In this document: one piece after another, positions 11,507 through 22,420 of the stretch
Position numbering within the stretch: the first letter of the stretch is position 1
Layout: every line of letters begins with the position of its first letter
From: Welwitschia mirabilis
Lineage: Eukaryota > Gnetophyta > Gnetopsida > Welwitschiales
Direction of reading: 5' to 3'
Length of the DNA stretch: 45,963 nt
NCBI GenBank assembly: GCA_051453625.1
Contig: JBOZIK010000001.1
Location: 102,643,853 to 102,689,815, forward strand
Made by a program: the position numbers and the translations under genes
Notes under the pieces: generated by a model
The model's input: only the letters and a program-made list of their open reading frames with translations
The model's database searches: none
What the model was told of the DNA's origin: nothing

Positions 11507-11600
11507 CTCCCCCTCAATCCCCATGCCAAGTGCTCACATGAACCGGGTAGCTACCGAGGAGAGTCGATCCCCAGCAAATAACCATGGCTCTGATACCAAT
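11507..11600 (-). other. TRIM internal segment 1
   Basis: The primer site reads as gctctgatacca at 11587-11598 (perfect complement of the initiator-Met site). The purine tract is at 11507-11520. Confidence 0.8.
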
Positions 11601-11708
11601 TGTTGGGCACACTAAAATCTTTAGGGGCTCCATCCCCACACCCCGCTCTAACTCATCGGCATAGTGCATTAAAAGGCTGGACTTGATTAGTCACCACACA
11701 CTCCAACA
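11601..11708 (-). repeat. TRIM LTR, type A
   Basis: 108 bp, TGTTGGAGTG...GCCCAACA on the minus strand. A 6-bp terminal inverted repeat and TG/CA ends define the limits. Confidence 0.85.
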
Positions 11709-11809
11709 ATCTCCCCCTCGATCCATATGCCAAGTGCTCACATGAACCGGGAAGCCATCGGGGAGACTCAAACCCGAGACTAGCCAACAACCATGGCTTT
11801 GATAGAAAT
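11709..11809 (-). other. TRIM internal segment 2
   Basis: Same order of primer-site relic (gctttgatagaa) and purine tract (ctccccctcgatcc on plus). Nearly the same sequence as the other internal segments. Confidence 0.8.
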
Positions 11810-11925
11810 TGTTAGGCCTTTTACCATCACACCAAAAGCTATTACTTTTAGGGGAATCTAGTAAATTGAAACCCTTTCACATTTACTCATTTGTCGGGCT
11901 GGGCATGAGGATTGTCTACCCACCA
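11810..11925 (-). repeat. TRIM LTR, type B
   Basis: 116 bp. It shares only the primer-site-proximal end with type A (CCCCTAAA... and ...CCTAACA). Its middle instead matches the inverted copy at 12333-12430. Confidence 0.8.
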
Positions 11926-12026
11926 ATCTTTCCCTCAATCCATATGCCAAGTGCTCACATGAATCAGGCAGCTACCAGGTAGACTCAAACCTGAGACCAG
12001 CCAACACCCATGTCTTTGATACCAAT
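11926..12026 (-). other. TRIM internal segment 3
   Basis: The primer site appears as tctttgatacca, and the purine tract as ctttccctcaatcc on plus. Confidence 0.8.
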
Positions 12027-12135
12027 TGTTGAGCCCACCAAAAGCTTCAGGGGCTCCACCCCCACACCCCCCTTTCGACTCATCTGTGTAAGGCGTTAAA
12101 AGGTTGGACCGGATCAGTCACCACACACTCCAACA
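12027..12135 (-). repeat. TRIM LTR, type A (second copy)
   Basis: 109 bp. Aligns end to end with 11601-11708, with substitutions. Confidence 0.85.
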
Positions 12136-12236
12136 ATCTCCCCCTCGATCCACATGCTAAGTGCTGACATGGATTGAGAAGCCACTGGGGAGACTCAAAC
12201 CCGAGATCAGCCAATAACCATGGCTCTGATACTAAT
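12136..12236 (-). other. TRIM internal segment 4
   Basis: Primer site gctctgatacta. Next to it lies only a stub of LTR (tgttgggccc, 12237-12246) before the inverted copy begins. Confidence 0.8.
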
Positions 12237-12249
12237 TGTTGGGCCCTTT

Positions 12250-12430
12250 ATTGTTGGCTAGTCTCGGGTTTGAATCTTCCTAGTGGCTTCCTAGTCTATG
12301 TAAGCACTTGGCATGTGGATCAAGAGGGAATTTTTTAGGTATGTGGTCCCCATGCCCAACCCGATAAGTGAATAAATGTAAAGGGTTCCAGTTTACCAGA
12401 TTTCACCTAAGTCCTGGCTTTTGGTGTGAT
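12250..12430 (+). mobile_element. inverted TRIM copy (internal segment plus partial type B LTR)
   Basis: ttgttggctagtctcgggtttga at 12251 is the reverse of the internal segments. The purine tract is at 12318-12330, and a type B LTR runs from 12333 to about 12430, where similarity stops at ttggtgtgat. Confidence 0.8.
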
Positions 12431-13499
12431 TTAATTTTATATTTGTCTTTTAAACTTGTAATTATATTAATAATATTACATAAGATATGTAAACCTATGA
12501 ATAATTAATATCTCATAGAATGTTTATGTTTATCACTAATTGTTGTGGTTCCCTTGGTGGGAACAAACTCCCAAATGGAACATAGAGCATGATCAATGGA
12601 GTTCTTCATACTAGTATACATTTAGTGATAATTATGATAAAGATATTCATTATGATAATAGCATATATCTTTATGCCCACCATTAGCTGTATAATTGCAT
12701 TAGCAAGTACAAGATCCTATATGACATCCAAAGCATGGTCAATGGTGATGATAATATGTAATGAAATTTCTGTTGTTAACATTTATGATATTAATTATTG
12801 TTACAACTTCTTACAAAAACTCTTTCTCATTTCATAGTTTATATAGCTCTAAGATAAATAACATTACTAATCTATATTACAAGTTTAGTTTTTGGCTTAC
12901 TCTCTTGAATTTTCTCTAATTATATTCTTATGGACATGTTCATACCTCAATGCCTGAGGTGAGTCCCTATCGGCATTGTATTATGGGTAATATTAATTCC
13001 TATATACTAAAGAATCTTTATGAGGACCTCAAGCCTAATCATTATACATTAATTACTATGCTACATAATTTCTTCTTTAAATATGAGATTATAAATGTTT
13101 TTTTAATGATAGTTCTAGTTTTTATGCTACAAGACTGAATGAAAGATAATACTTGAAAGTTTAACTCATAATCCTAATGTGTACTTGATTATTATAGTTC
13201 TTTTCCCTTATTTGTTAATGTAAGTTAATGTAGAATAATTATGAAAGATATTTGTTTGCATTTCTTACTATTAGAGTATATTACTAAAATAACAATTAGA
13301 TAAGAATTTTAATAAAAAATATGATTAACATAAGTATGTAGCATTACTTTATCAATCTTTTATTTGCAAGGTATGTTGTAATGCTCTTTCCTAATGCTTC
13401 CATAAGGGTTGAATGTAATTCTCATAATTGAATGATCTATCAATTAATTCTCTAAGAAATATTTTAAATGATACATATTTTTAAGGGTTTGATTAAGTT
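12431..13499. other. gene-free AT-rich sequence
   Basis: Contains hydrophobic open frames at 12589-12837 and 12950-13138. These look like a by-product of A/T-rich composition, with no known domain. Confidence 0.5.
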
Positions 13500-14570
13500 G
13501 GGTGTTACAAGATAAAACTAGATGAAATAGACGAGTCTAGTACTTAAGATGGGAGAGTTTTCTGTCAGATGGAAGAGGAAAATAAGGAGGATATTATAGA
13601 TGTGTATTTTACTTGTAACTTAGAGCCAACAAGTTTCAAGAAGGCCAACAACATACTAAATTGGAACATGTAATGTGTATGGATGTGAATCCTTGATCAA
13701 GCATGGCACACAGAAATTGCCCTTTCCCAAGAAAGTTGTAAGAAACAAATGGGTATTCAACAACAAATACAAACTAGGTGAAACACCTGACAAGCCCAAT
13801 GAAATTAATCCAAAGGTTTTACATAAAACCTTATTCACTACATAGAATTATCTGCATCTATAGCCAAGCAATAGACCATTCGTACACTAGTTTCTTTAGC
13901 AATTTAGAGATAATGAAAGGTACATCAACTTCATGTAAAAATTGCCTTCTTAGTGGAGTTCTTATAGAGGAAATTTGTGTGATCAGCCTATAGGATTTTA
14001 AGTTGAAAAGACTTGAGCATAAGATGTGTATATCTAAAATTTCTTTATGCTAGGGAACTAATACACACACTAAGTTAAAAGAAACCTTAGTAAAATTGGG
14101 TTTTAAAATGTGTGATTACCAAGATAATAATATAACCTTATTTAGCAAGCATTCTAAGCATAGAAACACATATCTCATTGTATCTATGAATGTTGTTCTA
14201 ATCATAGAAGAACATGAATGTAAATGAAGATCTAATAGATCATTTCGATATCACAAACATTGTAATGATGTGATACCATTTTGGTGTGAAGGTATATTAA
14301 GAAAAGGAAGATCTTTTAATCCTAAGTTCAAAAAGAAAGATGCAAAGATAGTTTCAACATGAATGAAGCAAAATCTTAAGTTGACTACAAACGAAAATTC
14401 TCGAAATGCTAATGAAACTCTTTATCATAGATTGGTTAGAAGCCTTATATCTGTCACCAATACTCTATTTGACATATCATATACACTTAAAATGTTGGAT
14501 AGCTACATTGCCAAGCCCAAGAAAATTCATTACCATTTAGTGATACAAATTACCTAACATTTAGAAGATC
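13500..14570 (+). pseudogene. copia reverse transcriptase/RNase H relic
   Basis: Broken frames follow the order of copia pol. A KKVVRNKWVFNNKYK stretch near 13731-13775 matches the conserved RT entry (K-W-V-F/Y-K-x-K). Near 14095-14210 come GFKMCDY and YLIVSMNVVLI, where a working enzyme has Y-V-D-D-L-I. At 14363-14557 an open frame contains NLKLTTNENS and TLYHRLVRSLISVTNT, the start of the RNase H-side region (Y-R-x-L-V-G-S-L-x-Y-L). The catalytic Asp pair is gone and stops are frequent, so it is dead. The sequence differs from the pol at 21130-22500, so this is another copia lineage. No LTRs were found. Confidence 0.75.
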
Positions 14571-15460
14571 TACCCTCATCTCATGAAGATTCAAGGAACA
14601 AAGGGCAATGTTAGACTCTAGCCACTTTAAAAGCAAGCAAACAAGTCTTATAAATGTGAAAGTTATTAGAAACTTTAAACCTTGATTTAAAAAATAGTGA
14701 ATAAAACTACATGTAAATAATTAATTAGCTATCCTCATGGTGAAAATTCTAAAGTTTCATGATCAAACAAAGCACATTCAAAAGCACAAGTTCACATGAT
14801 AAATGAATTGGATAAAAATAAATTGATTAAAGTGTAGCATGTTCTAGCTTCATGTTAGGTTGTATCCATTTTTATGAATCCTTTTAGAAGAGGTAAGGTT
14901 GAATAGTTTTAGGATCAACTAAGTTTGATTATTACATCATACTAAAGAATCTTTTTTCCCCCTTTTTTTGCATGATTGACTATGTAACAATTAACGCCAC
15001 CTAAGCCACTTGTCATATAGGTTTTTCTATAAGAATGTCCGTTTCCTCAACAAGGACGTGTATGTTTATGTGCATATGTATGTGTATGTATGCACACATT
15101 CAATGTCATGGTGTCTATGTTGTTTATACTTCCAAGTTTATTGAAGGGATCGAAGGCTCTAATGCATCTTGGTTTCTATCATATTTACTTAGCCTTCTTA
15201 GCATAGGAAAGGATTTAAAGATCTTGTAGTATATTTTAGTCATGTAAGATCATCCTGCAAAATTGTATACTCAAATCAATGTTAATTCAAAGTCATGTGC
15301 TATGTTTCAAAAATTTTGATGCAATGCTTAATGAATCCGTTTCATTCTATATACATAGCCATTGTTTATGGTAAGCGTATTTCCAGAAATCATCTCTATG
15401 TAGTCTTATTTCAAGTAATAGAGGCTTTTCATTTAGCTAATAATATTTGTAGTTTTTTCT
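14571..15460. other. gene-free sequence
   Basis: No domain was recognised. A TG-rich run (15050-15105) gives the Met/Cys-rich frame at 15035-15229, which looks compositional. Confidence 0.5.
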
Positions 15461-16583
15461 CTCAATATTTATTTTTCCTCTTAACTTTTCATTTAACTAG
15501 ATAACTAGATATCACCTATGACTAACACTCGAGATAATCATTTCTTCTAGAACTTACATAAACATTGTGGAGAAGTTTTTTTGTAACAAAAATAATTAGC
15601 ATCATCATTGTGTTACTTTACTTTGTACAAGTCTAGATATAAGGTGTAATATTTTAACATTTATTATGGAAATGAAAATGGAAATTTTTTTATTACATCC
15701 ATAAAGAACTATAAGATCTTTGGAATGGAAAAAGTTACAAATCAAAATAATACAAATATAGCCTCAAACTAATAACCAAGACAAAGTGGAGGTAGTTAAA
15801 AAAAATCACATGAACTCTATACATTTGTATTTCATCTTTGTCTTAATAAAGAAGTTTAAAATCACCAAAGTAAAACATGTTATTCATCTTCAATGCTTCA
15901 ATTAAATATAATCTACATGTTCTTTACTATCTTGGAATATTTTGCGATCTTCCTATTTGAATTTAAAGATAATGACTTCTCATTCTTACTCTACTAATTA
16001 ATCTTCTAATTTTAAAGATAATGGCTTCTCAATATTTATTTTGCCTCTTAAATTTTCATTTAACTAGATAACTACATATCACCTATGACTAACACTCGAT
16101 ATAATCACTTCTTCTAAAACTCACATAAACATGGTGGAGAAGTTTTTTTTGTAACAAAAATAATTAGCATTATCATTGGGTTACTTTACTTTTTATAAGT
16201 CTAGATGTAAGGTGTAATATTTTAACATTTATTATGGAAATGGAAATACAAATTTTTTTATTACATCCATAAAGACCCATAAGATCTCTAGGATGGAAAA
16301 AGTTACAAATTAAAATAATACAAATATAGCCTCAAAGTAATTACCAAGACAAAGTGGAAGTAGTTAAAACAAGTCACACGAACTTTATACATCTATGTCC
16401 CATCTTTGTCTTAATAAAGAAGTATGAAATTGCCAAAGTAAAACATGTTATTCATCTTCAATGGCTTCAATTAAATATAATCTACATGTTCTTTACTGTC
16501 TTGGAATATTTTGTAATATTCCTATTTCAATTTAAAGATAATGGTTTCTCATTCTTACTCTGTTAATTAATCCTCTAATTTTA
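15461..16583 (+). repeat. 567-bp tandem duplication
   Basis: Copy 1 is about 15461-16015 and copy 2 about 16028-16583. Both run from ctcaatattt through catttaactagataac, gttactttactttt/g, aacatgttattcatcttcaa and a taattttaa end, with scattered differences along the length. The junction holds aaagataatggcttctca, and a near-identical aaagataatgacttctca lies ~50 bases earlier inside copy 1, suggesting unequal exchange at a short homology. No coding function is apparent. Confidence 0.92.
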
Positions 16584-17743
16584 ATTGAGATTGTAGCATT
16601 TAGATGAAAGAGTTCTTTAATATAATTACCTCCTTTAATCTTGTCAAAACAAGATTTTCTCTTCCATCTAAGTCAGAGGAGATTTTTTTTTTAGTGCCTT
16701 TTGCTAAACTATCTTTTGAATTTTGCTTATATTATTTTCAAAAATAGCAACGTCTACATTCCATTTCTCTGACAATTCTTTTCCTTTAAAAAAAAAACTC
16801 TTTATTTTGATATGTAACTAACACTACCTTTGAAATTTCCTTTAAAATTTTAAAGCCTTTAAACATAAGTTAAGCTTGACAAACTCCTTCATGTTAACTT
16901 TAAATAATAACATCTCATCTAGGGTTTGAAATTTTACTTGAACTTCCAAAGAAAGGAATTTATTTTACACATCCTTAATTTGTGTTCATAAGTACTTCAA
17001 ATTACCTCATCCCATACTAGTACTTCAAATAGAATAATTGGACTAAAATTTGTTTAAAAGAGTTACTTATAGACTTTTAAAAATCAAATGCTTAATTTTC
17101 TACATTTGTTAATTAAGTGATAAAAAGCCTTTATAGCACTTACAATTATTTCAAGCACACCTCTATCTCTTAAGTATTTTTTTAAATGAAAATAACTATC
17201 AAGTTTAGAACAAATCATTACAATATTTGGGAATCAAGTAATAGTAAAAAAATTACAATTTCATTGATGACTAAAGACAAAGTTTATCAAAATGATATAA
17301 TCTTTTAATTTCAAGAGATTATTTGATTATTATGGCTTGATTGTATATGTCATGTATATTGTTTTCTTTTTAACAGAAATAAATGATAGTAAATCAAGCA
17401 TTATACTACTACATCTTATTAACCTCTTTAAAGGAAATCCTCTTAACAAAAATCAATTTATTCTACTGTTATGAAAACATAACTAAAAAAAATATAATTC
17501 ATTTTGAAAACATGAACTTGTCAACCATAGGCCAAAAAGCAAATGTATGATGAAAATAAATCTACAAGTAACTGATATCCATTATAGAGTAAGGGTCACT
17601 ACTTAATTAGTAGCATTAATGATTTAATAGGTATGAGTGTAATACACCTTATGTTCTACAATCAAGTATAACAACTTGAATTATTTTGTCCTTTGAGGTT
17701 GCTAGTAAAAATTTTAAAACATGAATGCCCACTTGTCAATGAT
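16584..17743. other. gene-free AT-rich sequence
   Basis: No ORF of note and no repeat structure was recognised. Confidence 0.5.
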
Positions 17744-18050
17744 GATATTGATAGGATCAAGAACCTTGAGGGTGAATGAATAAGTTCTTTAAAAATTAAC
17801 TAAATAAACTCACGATATATCAAAAACTTGCTCAAAATAAATCTCTAATAACCTTGTGCATGAAAAGATAAATTGAAAGATATTCAGAAAATTGAAATTA
17901 ACAGAAAGCATAAAATACCAATCAGATGCATGTAAGATTTATAGTGGTTTAGGAAATTCCCCATTTCACTCTTGACAATCAGCTTATCACCAAGCCTAAT
18001 ACAAATCTTTATTAACTCTTCTAGGTATTGTAGATTCACTTGTAACCTCT

Positions 18051-18123
18051 ACACATGGACTTTTTTAGGCTAAGTCTCAACCTTTCCAATATATTTTTAC
18101 AGGCTTAGTCTCAACCTTTAGAG
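18051..18123 (-). repeat. LTR minisatellite, two units
   Basis: Two units containing ggcttagtctcaacc (plus reading), the complement of the array seen in the plus-strand LTRs. Confidence 0.8.
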
Positions 18124-18825
18124 GATGTAATAGTGATGGTAAGGATACTTTGATGCACAAATATCACTTGTTCTTTGGTACAATGATTTTAATGAAGCTC
18201 TTCTTCTATAGATAATACAACAAATAAAGCCCTAGATCTGACCTTGAATGTACAGATACAACAAATGGTAGATCTCCCTTGGTCAGGATTACAAAGCCAA
18301 GATGCTACAGCAAATATCACAATATTCAGTGCTTTTATCAAGAGTCAAAAAGTCTTTGTAGTCATCTCTCTCTTATCTATTTATATTAGAAGGTCTTTAG
18401 GATTTATTACAATTTAAAATGTGCTTCTAATGGCTATAAATGGCTAGAAAATGGATATCTAATGGATACATAACAGATAGAAAATTTTATTTTCATTCTG
18501 GTAGGTCAACCCCTCAAAAGTCCAGTTGATCTCACCTACTATCGTGACTTACACAGGTTGCCCGAGTAAAGTTTTCGGTCACGCCAGTTTCTTACAGCTT
18601 CATGTCTTATTGACCCCTAAAGGTCCTGTCGACCCCCATCCGGTCACTCGCAATTTTATCTGGTCACTCGCTAGTCCTAATAAAAGATCATTCCAATTTC
18701 CTGCATCAGGTCTGGTCAACTCCTTTAGGTATCCGGTCGATCCATTGATGATTAGCTCAGGGATATTAGTTACATAATACTCAGGTCCAGTCAACACTTC
18801 AAAGTCTGGTCAACCCTTTGATAAT

Positions 18826-18835
18826 NNNNNNNNNN
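18826..18835. other. assembly gap (10 N)
   Basis: Short gap inside the LTR motif-repeat region. Confidence 1.
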
Positions 18836-19237
18836 AGAAGTACTATTCTCAGGTTTACAGGTCCGGTTGACCCCTTTATAGGTTCAGTTAACCCCTTGAC
18901 ATTTAGTTTAGGGATATTGTTCTCAAGTCTACAAAGGTTCGGTCAATCCCTTGTCATTCAATTCAGGGATACTGGCTCTGAGGATCATAGGTCTAGTCGA
19001 TTCCTTTGAATTCAGTTCAGTTCTGAGAGTATGCTCTAGGTGTGGTTGACCCTTTAAAAGTCTGGTTGATCCCTCAAGAGGGTAAGTGAACTTGACAGGT
19101 TTCTAGTCATCAGATTTTGACATACATGGCTTTAGCATCTAACCTACAAGTGGTTAATATTTTCTACACAAGATACACAAAATTTGTTGTACAAAAAAAC
19201 ATTACTTTAACATCAATTGGCAAAACATAATCTAAAA

Positions 19238-19251
19238 ATCTCCCCCTTTAA
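19238..19251 (-). promoter_or_regulatory. polypurine tract
   Basis: TTAAAGGGGGAGAT on the minus strand directly abuts the LTR. A second purine tract is at 19295-19311. Confidence 0.85.
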
Positions 19252-19367
19252 CATTGATGGCAAACAATACTTAGTTGTAAAAATGTTTAAGACTGAGAAA
19301 ACTCCCCTTCACAAAATGCCTATTATTCTTTTTAAAATATTAATCATTTTGAAACTAATTTAAGACA
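19252..19367 (-). other. duplicate piece of the copia 3' UTR
   Basis: Nearly the same sequence as 20672-20788, ending at a gap. Together with the LTR it shows a second 3' end in the same insertion. Confidence 0.85.
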
Positions 19368-19467
19368 NNNNNNNNNNNNNNNNNNNNNNNNNNNNNNNNN
19401 NNNNNNNNNNNNNNNNNNNNNNNNNNNNNNNNNNNNNNNNNNNNNNNNNNNNNNNNNNNNNNNNNNN
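19368..19467. other. assembly gap (100 N)
   Basis: Placeholder gap. The sequence resumes inside an LTR at the minisatellite, so an unknown length of element may be missing. Confidence 1.
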
Positions 19468-20658
19468 CTTTGAATGGACTTTTTCAGACTAATTCGCAAT
19501 CTTTCACAATGTAAGATAGTGATGCAATAATATCAAGATGCACACATATCACTTGTTCTTTAGTATAATGGTTTTGATAGAGCTATTTTTATGTATATAA
19601 TATAATAAATGAAGCACTAAATTTAACCTTAAATGCATATGTATAATAAATGATAGATTTTCCTTTGTTAGGATTACCAAGCCAAGATGCTACCATATAT
19701 ATCACAATATTTAGTTCTTTTATCAAGAGTCAAAAGTATTTTTAATCATCTCTCTCTTAGCTACATATATTTAAAGGTTTCTAGGATTTATTACAATTTA
19801 AAATGCACTTGTGATGGCTATAAATGGATAGAAAATGGATATCTAATAGATATAAAATGGATAAAAAGTTTTAGTTCCATTTCACCGAGTTGATCCCTCA
19901 AAAGTCTAGTCGATTCCATCTAGTATTGTAACTTACATAGGTTACTTGAGTGAAGTTTTCACTCGTCCTAGTTTCTTATAGCTCCATGTTCGGTTGACCC
20001 CTTAGAGTTCGGTCAAGCTCCATTTAGTCACCTACAATTTTGTTCAATCACCTACTAATCTTGATAAAAGATCACTTTAAATTCCTGCATTAGGTTTAGT
20101 TAACCCCTTCAAGTGTCTGGTTGATTCCATGATAATTAACTCAGGGATATTAGCTACATAGTGCTTAGGTTTAGTTGACCCCTTCAAAGGTGTGATCAAC
20201 CCATTGATAATAAGTTTAGAAGTACTGTTTCTTGGTTCACAGATCTAGTTGAACCCATCATAGATCTAGTCAACCCTTTGTCACTTAGTCTAGGGATACT
20301 GTTCTCATATCCACAAATCTATTTGAACCCATCATAGATCTGGTTAATCCCTTGTCATTCAGTTTAGGGATACTATCTCTCGAGATCATAGGTCTAGTTG
20401 ACCCCATCATAAATCTGGTTGACCCCTCTAAATTTAGTTCAATTTTGAGAGTATGCTCTAGGTGTGGTCAACTCCTTAAAAATATGGTCAACCCCTCAAA
20501 AGGACAAGTGAACTTGATAGATTTCTAGTAATTATATTTTAACATTCATAGCTTTAACATCTAACCTATAAGTGGTTAACATTTTTTGCATAAGATACAC
20601 AACATTTGCTACACAAAAAATATTAGTTTGACATCAAATGACAAAACATAATTTAATA
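19468..20658 (-). repeat. inner LTR copy (truncated by gap)
   Basis: Begins in the minisatellite (tttgaatggactttttcagact) and runs to the LTR start next to its own purine tract (20659-20671). Its motif copies have lost more CpG than those at 18500-19080. Confidence 0.85.
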
Positions 20659-20671
20659 ATCTTCCCTTTAA
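20659..20671 (-). promoter_or_regulatory. polypurine tract of the inner copy
   Basis: TAAAGGGAAGAT on the minus strand adjoining the LTR. An upstream purine tract (GCAAGGAGGAGTTTTCTC on minus) is at 20715-20732. Confidence 0.75.
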
Positions 20672-21129
20672 CATTGATGGCAAATAATAATTAGTTGTAA
20701 AAATATTTAAGACTGAGAAAACTCCTCCTTGCAAAATGCCTATTATTCTTTTTAAAATATTAATCCTTTTGAAACTAATTTAAGACATTTTGATAAGTTA
20801 AATTTTGTGCTAATATAACAACAATTTAAGGTGCACATTTGGAGAGTTAAGAATATAATATTTATGAAAATCACATTTTGATCATATAACTTTTATGATT
20901 TTGATTGCAAATATAGAATAACATCATTTGGATCCTTAAATTTCATTATAGAAAAATGTTAAACTCAAATGGATCTTTGAATTGCACTAAAAAAAATTGA
21001 GATACAAATTAGAAGCATAAAACTAAGTGCATTTGTATAAGCATTACAAAGAGACATACAACTAATTCTCCCTCTTTTGGTACTAATGACTAAGGAGAGA
21101 AAAAAATCACACACACATACACACAATCA
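20672..21129 (-). other. copia 3' UTR
   Basis: Non-coding stretch between RNase H and the purine tract. The part nearest the LTR is homologous to 40855-40930 in the plus-strand element, showing the two are one family. A short CA repeat is at 21109-21125. Confidence 0.7.
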
Positions 21130-21600
21130 TAATCAAATATAATCATATGAAAAGATGGAGACAGATAATATGGCAAACAAACTTCCATTTTGCAGTTGAA
21201 AGAGAGATGGAGTTTTGTTTCTTCTTATCCATCCTACTAAGCATGACCTTAATAGAAAACAATTTCCACTTATGCTCTTTCTATTATCTTTACAACTAGC
21301 CCAATTCGCATTATTAAGACCTGCAAGCTCGAAGGATGTCTCTATAGGATACCATAAGCCATAATCATATGTGTCTTTTATGTAACTGATTATTCTTTTT
21401 TACTGCTTGTAAATGTGATTCTATTGGTTGGGATTGATACCTTGCACATACTCCTACACTAAACATAATGTATGTTCTACTTTTAGTCAGATATAATAAA
21501 CTACCAGTCATACTTCTATAAAGTTTTTGATCCACTGGTTTATTATTTTCATCCAAATTCACTTTACATGATGTAGACATTTGAGTGTTAGTTGTTTTTG
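21130..21600 (-). pseudogene. copia RNase H region
   Basis: The open part (21365-21580) reads DQKLYRSMTGSLLYLTKSRT, then IMFSVGVCARYQSQP and ESHLQAVK, the conserved connection between RT and RNase H. Further downstream a GLWYP/SFELAGLNNANWASC pattern corresponds to the RNase H core, in which the catalytic D-A-D-W reads N-A-N-W. Known role: removes RNA from the RNA-DNA hybrid during reverse transcription. Asp-to-Asn changes and stops make it inactive. The end near 21130 is approximate. Confidence 0.82.
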
Positions 21601-22420
21601 TATTTTCTAATCCAAAATGTTGGATTAAATCTCTTACATATTTAGATTGAGAAACAAGTATCCCATCTTTTAATTGCTTGATCTATAGCCCAAGAAACAT
21701 CTTTACTTCACCAAGCATACTCATTTCAAAATGAGTTTTTATAATAGTTGCAAATTCTTTTAACAACTTTTCATTTAAGGCACCTAATATAATATTATTT
21801 ACGTAAATCTGTAAAATAATGAAATCTTTTCTCAAGTTTTTTATGTTTTGTCTATAGCTCCATGACTGTATCCATTTTCATTTAAAAAAGTTGCTAGCTT
21901 CTCATAGTAAGCTCTTGGAGCTTGTTTCAATCCATACAAGCTTTTCTTAAGTCTATACAAATGATTAGTTTTATGAGGATCAAAACAACCTTATGGTTGT
22001 TCTACATAGACTTATTCATTTGAAGTACCATTTAGAAAAGTACTTTTCACATCCATTTGATAAACTTTGAAATTTCTATAGGCTGAAAATGACAAAAACA
22101 TTCTAATGCTATCTAGCTTTGCAACAGAAGCAAAAGTATCACCTACATTAATGCCTTCTATCTAATTATAGCCTTGTGCTACTAACCTTCCCTTATTTTT
22201 AATGACATTGTTTTCTTCATCACATTTGTTTTTAAAAATTCACTTAGTTCTAATGAAATTTTTATCTTTTTGCCTTTCTACAAGCTTTCAAACATCATTT
22301 CTCTTGAACTATTGTAGCTCATCTTGCACTTTCATCATCCATTTCTCATGAATTTTAGCTTCTTTAAATTTCTTAGGCTCTATTTTTGAAACATAACAAA
22401 TGTGAGCACACAAATTCTTC
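21600..22420 (-). pseudogene. copia reverse transcriptase
   Basis: Broken frames give, in order, an IRTK-x-IFKNKCDEE-like entry, GRLVAQGYN, QMDVKSTFLNG (the first catalytic Asp, retained), KKSLYGLKQAPRAYY, and IYVNNIIL at 21794-21805 (minus), where active enzymes have Y-V-D-D. Both Asp codons now read AAT (Asn), G-to-A changes that abolish catalysis. Several frame stops accompany them. The order and spacing match copia RT fused downstream of integrase. Confidence 0.85.

Larger units (their letters stand above)
11456..12430 (-). mobile_element. TRIM-type miniature LTR element array with inverted ends
   Basis: Seen: four copies of a ~95-101 bp internal segment separated by three short LTRs (108-116 bp), all reading on the minus strand. 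Each internal segment starts with a primer site like TGGTATCAGAGC two bases after the LTR end and finishes with a purine tract (GGATCGAGGGGGAGAT or variants) abutting the next LTR. Type A LTRs begin and end TGTTGG...CCAACA; the type B LTR is more degenerate at its ends (TGGTGG...CCTAACA). LTRs at 11601 and 12027 are type A; the one at 11810 is type B, with an unrelated middle. Plus-strand copies of the internal segment and type B LTR start lie at 12250-12430, and a plus-strand type B start lies at 11456-11497. There is no coding capacity. Known: tiny elements with only LTR, primer site and purine tract are TRIMs and often form tandem arrays. Confidence 0.85.
17749..19237 (-). repeat. outer 3' LTR of the minus-strand copia
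   Basis: Aligns with 24674-26176. It carries a TATA-type box (TATAAATA on minus at 18378-18385), two 34-bp minisatellite units (18051-18123), and many degenerate copies of a GGTCGACCGGAC-like motif between 18500 and 19080. Ten N interrupt it at 18826. Confidence 0.88.

Noticed and set aside
11587-11598. Possible tRNA fragment
   Set aside because: The match is only the 12-base primer site complementary to the initiator tRNA 3' end; no cloverleaf is present.
12589-13138. Hydrophobic ORFs suggesting membrane proteins
   Set aside because: AT-rich codons give Ile/Met/Phe/Tyr-rich frames by composition; no start context, domain or homologous copy.
18526-18797. Overlapping plus and minus ORFs near 18.6 kb
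   Set aside because: They lie in the LTR motif repeats (GTCGACC-like), which are regulatory-type sequence rather than genes.
21109-21125. CA microsatellite
   Set aside because: Short and interrupted; ordinary simple sequence in a retroelement UTR.
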